Shown: positions 52,543 through 55,754 of the stretch, in pieces
Layout: every line of letters starts with the position of its first letter
Numbering within the stretch: the stretch's first letter is position 1
NCBI GenBank assembly: GCA_019694155.1
Contig: JAIBCN010000218.1
Location: 1 to 55,754, forward strand
Direction: 5' to 3'
DNA length: 55,754 nucleotides
Origin: Vicinamibacteria bacterium
Lineage (GTDB): Bacteria; Acidobacteriota; Vicinamibacteria; Fen-336; JAGNNV01
The notes under the pieces: model-generated
The model's database searches: none
What the model saw: the letters and a program-made list of their open reading frames with translations, nothing else
What the model was told of the DNA's origin: nothing
Program-made: the position numbers and the translations under genes

Positions 52543-52863
52543 TTACGCGCGGGGCGCGCGGCTGCGAACGGCCTCGATCTTCGCGTCGCGTTCGGCGGAC
52601 AGGATGTCCCTCTCGCGCATGTACTGCTCGTTGAGAAGATCGACCTGCTCGCGAAGCTCTTCGGGAAGCCCGGGTGGAAGCTTCGGCTTCTTCATGATGT
52701 CGACCTCGGCGAGCTTTGCGTCGTAGACCCGGCGAATCTCTGCGATCTCCTCTTTCTGGGCGGCGGAAAGCTCCCGGATGCTCTCGCCGCTTTCCGCGTC
52801 CTTCTTGCGCAAACGCGCCATGGCGATTTCGAGTGAGCTCTTCGGGGCGTCGTCTTCGGTCAT
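52543..52863 (-). CDS. small coiled-coil protein of unknown function
   Basis: 106 residues, strongly charged and almost fully helical in pattern (ELSAAQKEEIAEIRRVYDAK and VDLLNEQYMRERDILSAERD), with a proline break (KKPKLPPGLPEEL) between two coiled-coil segments. No signal peptide, no cysteine, no recognised family. It precedes the SGNH gene by 30 nt on the same strand and may be the first gene of that operon. Its ATG faces the divergent sulfatase start across 70 nt. Codon use is like its neighbours, so it is probably a real gene rather than a spurious frame. Confidence 0.65.
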   Translation of the reverse strand: MTEDDAPKSSLEIAMARLRKKDAESGESIRELSAAQKEEIAEIRRVYDAKLAEVDIMKKPKLPPGLPEELREQVDLLNEQYMRERDILSAERDAKIEAVRSRAPRA

Positions 52864-52933
52864 TTCACGAAGATTCTAGCGATGAGCCCCGGAAGGGCTA
52901 TCGGAAATTCAAAAAGTTGGTATTCTGGCCGGA

Positions 52934-54256
52934 ATGCCCAACAGACGTCGCAAGGTCGTCATGTCGCTGTGGGCCGCAGGTGTCCTCGGCGGGCTGAACA
53001 TCGCCTGCGGGGGCGGGCCGGCCACGCCGACGCCCACGGGGTCCGCGGCGGGCGGCGCGGTCCGGGCCGAAGCGGCGCCCACTCCGAGGCCCGGGCCGCC
53101 GGACATCGTGGTCATCCTGGCGGACGACATGGGCTATGGCGATCTCGGCGTCTACGGCAATCCCCTCACGAAGACGCCCAATATCGACCGGCTGGCCGCG
53201 GGGGGTTCGCGGTTCGACGCGATGTATGTGCCCACCCCTATCTGCGCGCCTTCGCGCGCCTCCCTCCTGACCGGCCGCTACGGAATCAGAAATGGCGTCA
53301 CCTGGAACAACGACACCGTCCTGAGGACGGGCGAGGTGACGATCGCCCAGCTCCTGAAGACCCAGGGCTACGCGACCGGCATCGTGGGGAAATGGCACCT
53401 CGGCGCGAAGGTGACCCAGATGCCCCTGCGGCTGGGCTTCGACTTTTTCTACGGCATGATGAGTTCACCCCCGGGAACGAACTTCGTGAGCGGCGAGGCG
53501 GTGACGAACGATTTTCCCGGAATGGATTTCCTGACCCAGAGGCTCACCGACGAAGCCACGTGCTTCATACGAAAAACCCCCGCCGACAAGCCGCTCTTTC
53601 TCCACCTCGCTCACCACGCTCCTCATTCTCCGAACGTGAATTCACCCGCCTTCGTGGGAAGCGCGGGCTGGGGGCCCTACGGGGACTCGGTGCAGGAGCT
53701 CGACTGGTCCGTGGGTCAGGTCATGAAGACGCTCGAAGAGACGGGGCGCGATCGCAACGCCTTCGTGGTGTTTCTGAGCGACAACGGCCCCGTGGGCGCC
53801 GGCTCGCCGGGGCCCCTCACGTATGGGAAAGGGAACATCAACGAAGGCGGCATCCGGATCCCCGCGATCGCCTGGCAGCCCGGAAGGATCCCCGCGGGCC
53901 GCCTCATCAAGGATCCGGCCTCGACCCTCGACTTCTTTCCGACGTTCGCGGCCATGGCATCCGCACCGCTGCCTGCCAGGGACTATGACGGCGTCGACAT
54001 CAGCCAGTTGCTGACGGGAGAGGTCGACCGCATCGCGGGAAAAGGTCTGGGCGGAGGGCGTGAGTTCTACTACTTCATGGTCAGTGAAATCGCCGCGGTC
54101 AGGTCGGGAAAATGGAAGTATGTGCGGCCCGGCTTCCGGGACGCCCTTCCCGTCCTTTACGACATCGAATCGGACCCCGGGGAAACGAACTCGCTGCGCC
54201 GGTTCAATCCCGAGGTGGCGACCGCCCTGGACAAGCGCATCACCCAGTTCAAATAG
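52934..54256 (+). CDS. exported sulfatase (type I, FGly-dependent)
   Basis: A 440-residue sulfatase. The N-terminus is a signal peptide ending in a possible lipobox (LNIAC, C25), followed by a Gly/Pro/Thr-rich spacer. Metal-site DD appears in ILADDMGYGDLG; the formylglycine motif is C104-A-P-S-R in CAPSRASLLTGRYG. Others: GKWHLG (catalytic lysine and histidine) and FLSDNGP (metal-binding D/N). Cysteine-type CxPSR can be matured by aerobic FGE or anaerobic anSME; neither gene is in the window. Closest in style to arylsulfatase A-like enzymes acting on sulfated sugars or aryl sulfates. Lies convergent with another sulfatase 12 nt away. Confidence 0.92.
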   Translation: MPNRRRKVVMSLWAAGVLGGLNIACGGGPATPTPTGSAAGGAVRAEAAPTPRPGPPDIVVILADDMGYGDLGVYGNPLTKTPNIDRLAAGGSRFDAMYVPTPICAPSRASLLTGRYGIRNGVTWNNDTVLRTGEVTIAQLLKTQGYATGIVGKWHLGAKVTQMPLRLGFDFFYGMMSSPPGTNFVSGEAVTNDFPGMDFLTQRLTDEATCFIRKTPADKPLFLHLAHHAPHSPNVNSPAFVGSAGWGPYGDSVQELDWSVGQVMKTLEETGRDRNAFVVFLSDNGPVGAGSPGPLTYGKGNINEGGIRIPAIAWQPGRIPAGRLIKDPASTLDFFPTFAAMASAPLPARDYDGVDISQLLTGEVDRIAGKGLGGGREFYYFMVSEIAAVRSGKWKYVRPGFRDALPVLYDIESDPGETNSLRRFNPEVATALDKRITQFK

Positions 54257-54268
54257 GACGGGGATTGC

Positions 54269-55726
54269 CTAGCGGCAGGAGGCGCCGCGGCAGGCGGCGA
54301 GGACCTTCATCCGGGCATTCAGCCGGTTGACTTCCGCGGGATGCGCGGTGACCGAACTGTCCATCTGATAGGGGTCGGTCTTGAAATCGTAGTACTCCTC
54401 CTCGCGGGTGTCGTGGAGGACATAGAGCGCCGACTCGACCCCGTTTTCCACCCGAACTCCCTGGTAGGTGGGCATCAGAGTGGTCGCGGGATTGGTGTTG
54501 TCCCAGTACTCGATGAGGATGTCGGACCGCCAGGCGCTCTGGGGCGGGGCGGCGGGCGAAAGCAGCGGGACCAGGGATCGGCCCTCGATGGCCGGCGGCG
54601 TGGGTATCCGCGCCCAGTCCACGATGGTCGCGGGCAGATCGAGGTTCGCCACGAGGTGAGGGAGGGTGACGCCCCTGGGCCCACCCGGCACACGGACATA
54701 AAGGGGGATATCGAGAGACTCCGCGTAGGGTGCTGTCTTGTCGGTGAACCGGTGGGCTCCCGTGGAGAGCCCGTTGTCGGAGAAGAAGACGATGGCGGTG
54801 TTTTCCAGTTCCCCCTGGGCCTCGAGCGCCTGCACCACCTTCTCGATCATCTCGTCCACCGCCTGCAGAGCCCGCAGCGAGTTCCGATACTCGTTGTCGA
54901 TGTTCGTCACCTGCGCGGCGGTGAAGCGGGCGATGCGTTTGATGTGCTTCGGCTTGTCATTCACGTCGGCCTCGTCAAAGGCGGGAGTGCGCGGGGCTCC
55001 TGCCGAGGCGAACATGCCCGCGTGTCGCGACGCATACTTCGACACGTTGTGCGGCGCGTAGGTGGAGACCATGAGGAAGAAAGGCTGATCGTCCTTCTCC
55101 TCCGTGCGGCGCAGGTATTCAAGGGCGCGGGTGGTCAGATAGTCCGTCTGGTACTCGCCGGCGGGGGCCTTGAGGTCGCGCCCGTCCTCGTTGAAAGTGA
55201 AGTTCGTGTACGCCTGGGGCTCGGTGAAGGCGAGCCAGTCATCCCAGCCCGGAGGCTTAGCGGTCCAGCCCGACCCGTAGCCGTTCGTGTATTTCCCGAG
55301 GTAAGCCGTGCGGTAGCCCGCCGCCTTGAGCCACACCGGCAGGGAATCGCCCTCCATCCCGCTGTCGCGATACTTCCCGTACCCGCCGAGCGGCGCGTCA
55401 TTGCTCAGGATCTGGTGAGTATGGGCGTAGCGGCCGGACATGACGGTGGCGCGCGACGGGCCGCAAAGGGGTGTGGTCGAGATCGCGTTCTGGAAGGTCA
55501 CTCCCTGCGCGGCGATGAGCGACTGCATCCGCGGCATCTCGCGGGCGCTCACCTCCTCCTGGTCGTCCGTCATGATCACGACGATGTTGAGGGGCCTGGG
55601 CGTCGGTGTGGCCGAAGGCGGCGCGGAAGAGGGCGAGGACGGCGACGGGCTCCCCGCGCCGCAGGCGGGAACGAGCCCGGCCAGAAGCAGGGGGACAACT
55701 CCCAGGCGTCTACGCGATCCGGTCAT
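54269..55726 (-). CDS. exported sulfatase (N-acetylglucosamine-6-sulfatase-like lipoprotein)
   Basis: A 485-residue sulfatase. ATG 55726 starts a lipoprotein signal (VVPLLLAGLVPAC, lipobox C22) and a Ser/Pro-rich spacer. The formylglycine motif is C88-G-P-S-R in LCGPSRATVMSGRY. Metal-site residues lie in VIMTDDQEE and FFSDNGLS. The overall pattern, with GYGSGWTAKPPGWDDW and YKTDPYQ-like DPYQMDSS near the end, resembles the GlcN-6-sulfatase/SGSH-like branch of the family, so it is a different subtype from the adjacent sulfatase. A TTG at 55750 extends the frame but has no ribosome site. Desulfation of extracellular sulfated glycans is the likely role; freed sulfate has no obvious link to the sulfur cluster earlier in the window. 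Confidence 0.9.
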   Translation of the reverse strand: MTGSRRRLGVVPLLLAGLVPACGAGSPSPSSPSSAPPSATPTPRPLNIVVIMTDDQEEVSAREMPRMQSLIAAQGVTFQNAISTTPLCGPSRATVMSGRYAHTHQILSNDAPLGGYGKYRDSGMEGDSLPVWLKAAGYRTAYLGKYTNGYGSGWTAKPPGWDDWLAFTEPQAYTNFTFNEDGRDLKAPAGEYQTDYLTTRALEYLRRTEEKDDQPFFLMVSTYAPHNVSKYASRHAGMFASAGAPRTPAFDEADVNDKPKHIKRIARFTAAQVTNIDNEYRNSLRALQAVDEMIEKVVQALEAQGELENTAIVFFSDNGLSTGAHRFTDKTAPYAESLDIPLYVRVPGGPRGVTLPHLVANLDLPATIVDWARIPTPPAIEGRSLVPLLSPAAPPQSAWRSDILIEYWDNTNPATTLMPTYQGVRVENGVESALYVLHDTREEEYYDFKTDPYQMDSSVTAHPAEVNRLNARMKVLAACRGASCR

Positions 55727-55754
55727 TTTCGGGGTCGCGGGACTATACAAAAAG

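Noticed and set aside
1..55754. tRNA, rRNA, insertion sequence or prophage
   Set aside because: No cloverleaf, rRNA core sequence, transposase, integrase or terminal repeats were recognised; base composition is even apart from the short AT-rich arsR promoter.

Overview
The window is about 55.8 kb of high-GC bacterial DNA, close to gene-dense, with 43 protein-coding genes (one cut off by the left edge). I see no rRNA, tRNA, CRISPR array, insertion sequence or prophage. Several traits together suggest an Acidobacteriota-like or Myxococcota-like environmental bacterium: a TIGR02999-type ECF sigma factor fused in one operon to a Ser/Thr kinase with a TPR-like tail, a giant secreted delta-60-repeat protein, sigma-54 control, many multihaem c-type cytochromes, and lipoprotein sulfatases. 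The taxonomy is an inference only.

Layout. 1-5 kb: end of an MBL-fold hydrolase, an exported M20 peptidase, a GT-C glycosyltransferase with a TPR tail, and an orphan DUF3396/TsiV-like immunity gene. 5-7.5 kb: a two-gene respiratory module, a CydA-like membrane protein ending in a c-haem domain plus its membrane partner. 7.5-22.8 kb: the centrepiece. A sigma-54 enhancer-binding regulator is followed by two YeeE/YedE sulfur-transport genes and then a long run of genes for a rhodanese-like lipoprotein, a porin, a small exported protein, a PhsABC/PsrABC-type molybdenum oxidoreductase, a 12-haem lipoprotein, an 8-haem cytochrome, a Rieske protein, a cytochrome b6-type protein and a 4-haem lipoprotein. 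22.8-33 kb: rhomboid protease, esterase, TonB-like protein, marR-emrA-emrB drug efflux, quinol nitric-oxide reductase, an orphan solute-binding protein and a YwiC-like protein. 32.7-39.7 kb: a leftward operon arsR-arsM-M20 peptidase-MFS-cytochrome peroxidase/beta-helix fusion-Nudix. 39.8-52.9 kb: a SpoIIE-type phosphatase, the giant secreted protein, and the coiled-coil/SGNH/sigma/kinase operon. 52.9 kb to the end: two convergent sulfatases.

How the centrepiece works together. Four sigma-54-type -24/-12 elements (7508, 9027, 10502, 17634) stand before the regulator, the YeeE pair, the rhodanese-porin-Phs genes and the cytochrome genes. A shared imperfect palindrome, consensus CGCA[AC]-N4-TGC[GA][CG], lies about 75-82 bp upstream of the -24 element at three of them, with a second copy exactly 21 bp away at one. 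I read this as one regulon driven by the regulator at 7538-8920: uptake and handling of a reduced sulfur compound (thiosulfate or polysulfide are the best guesses; selenium or arsenic oxyanions cannot be excluded), its turnover at a periplasmic molybdenum enzyme, and electron exchange through a Rieske/b6 complex and 24 c-type haems toward or across the outer membrane. The exact substrate and the direction of electron flow cannot be decided from sequence.
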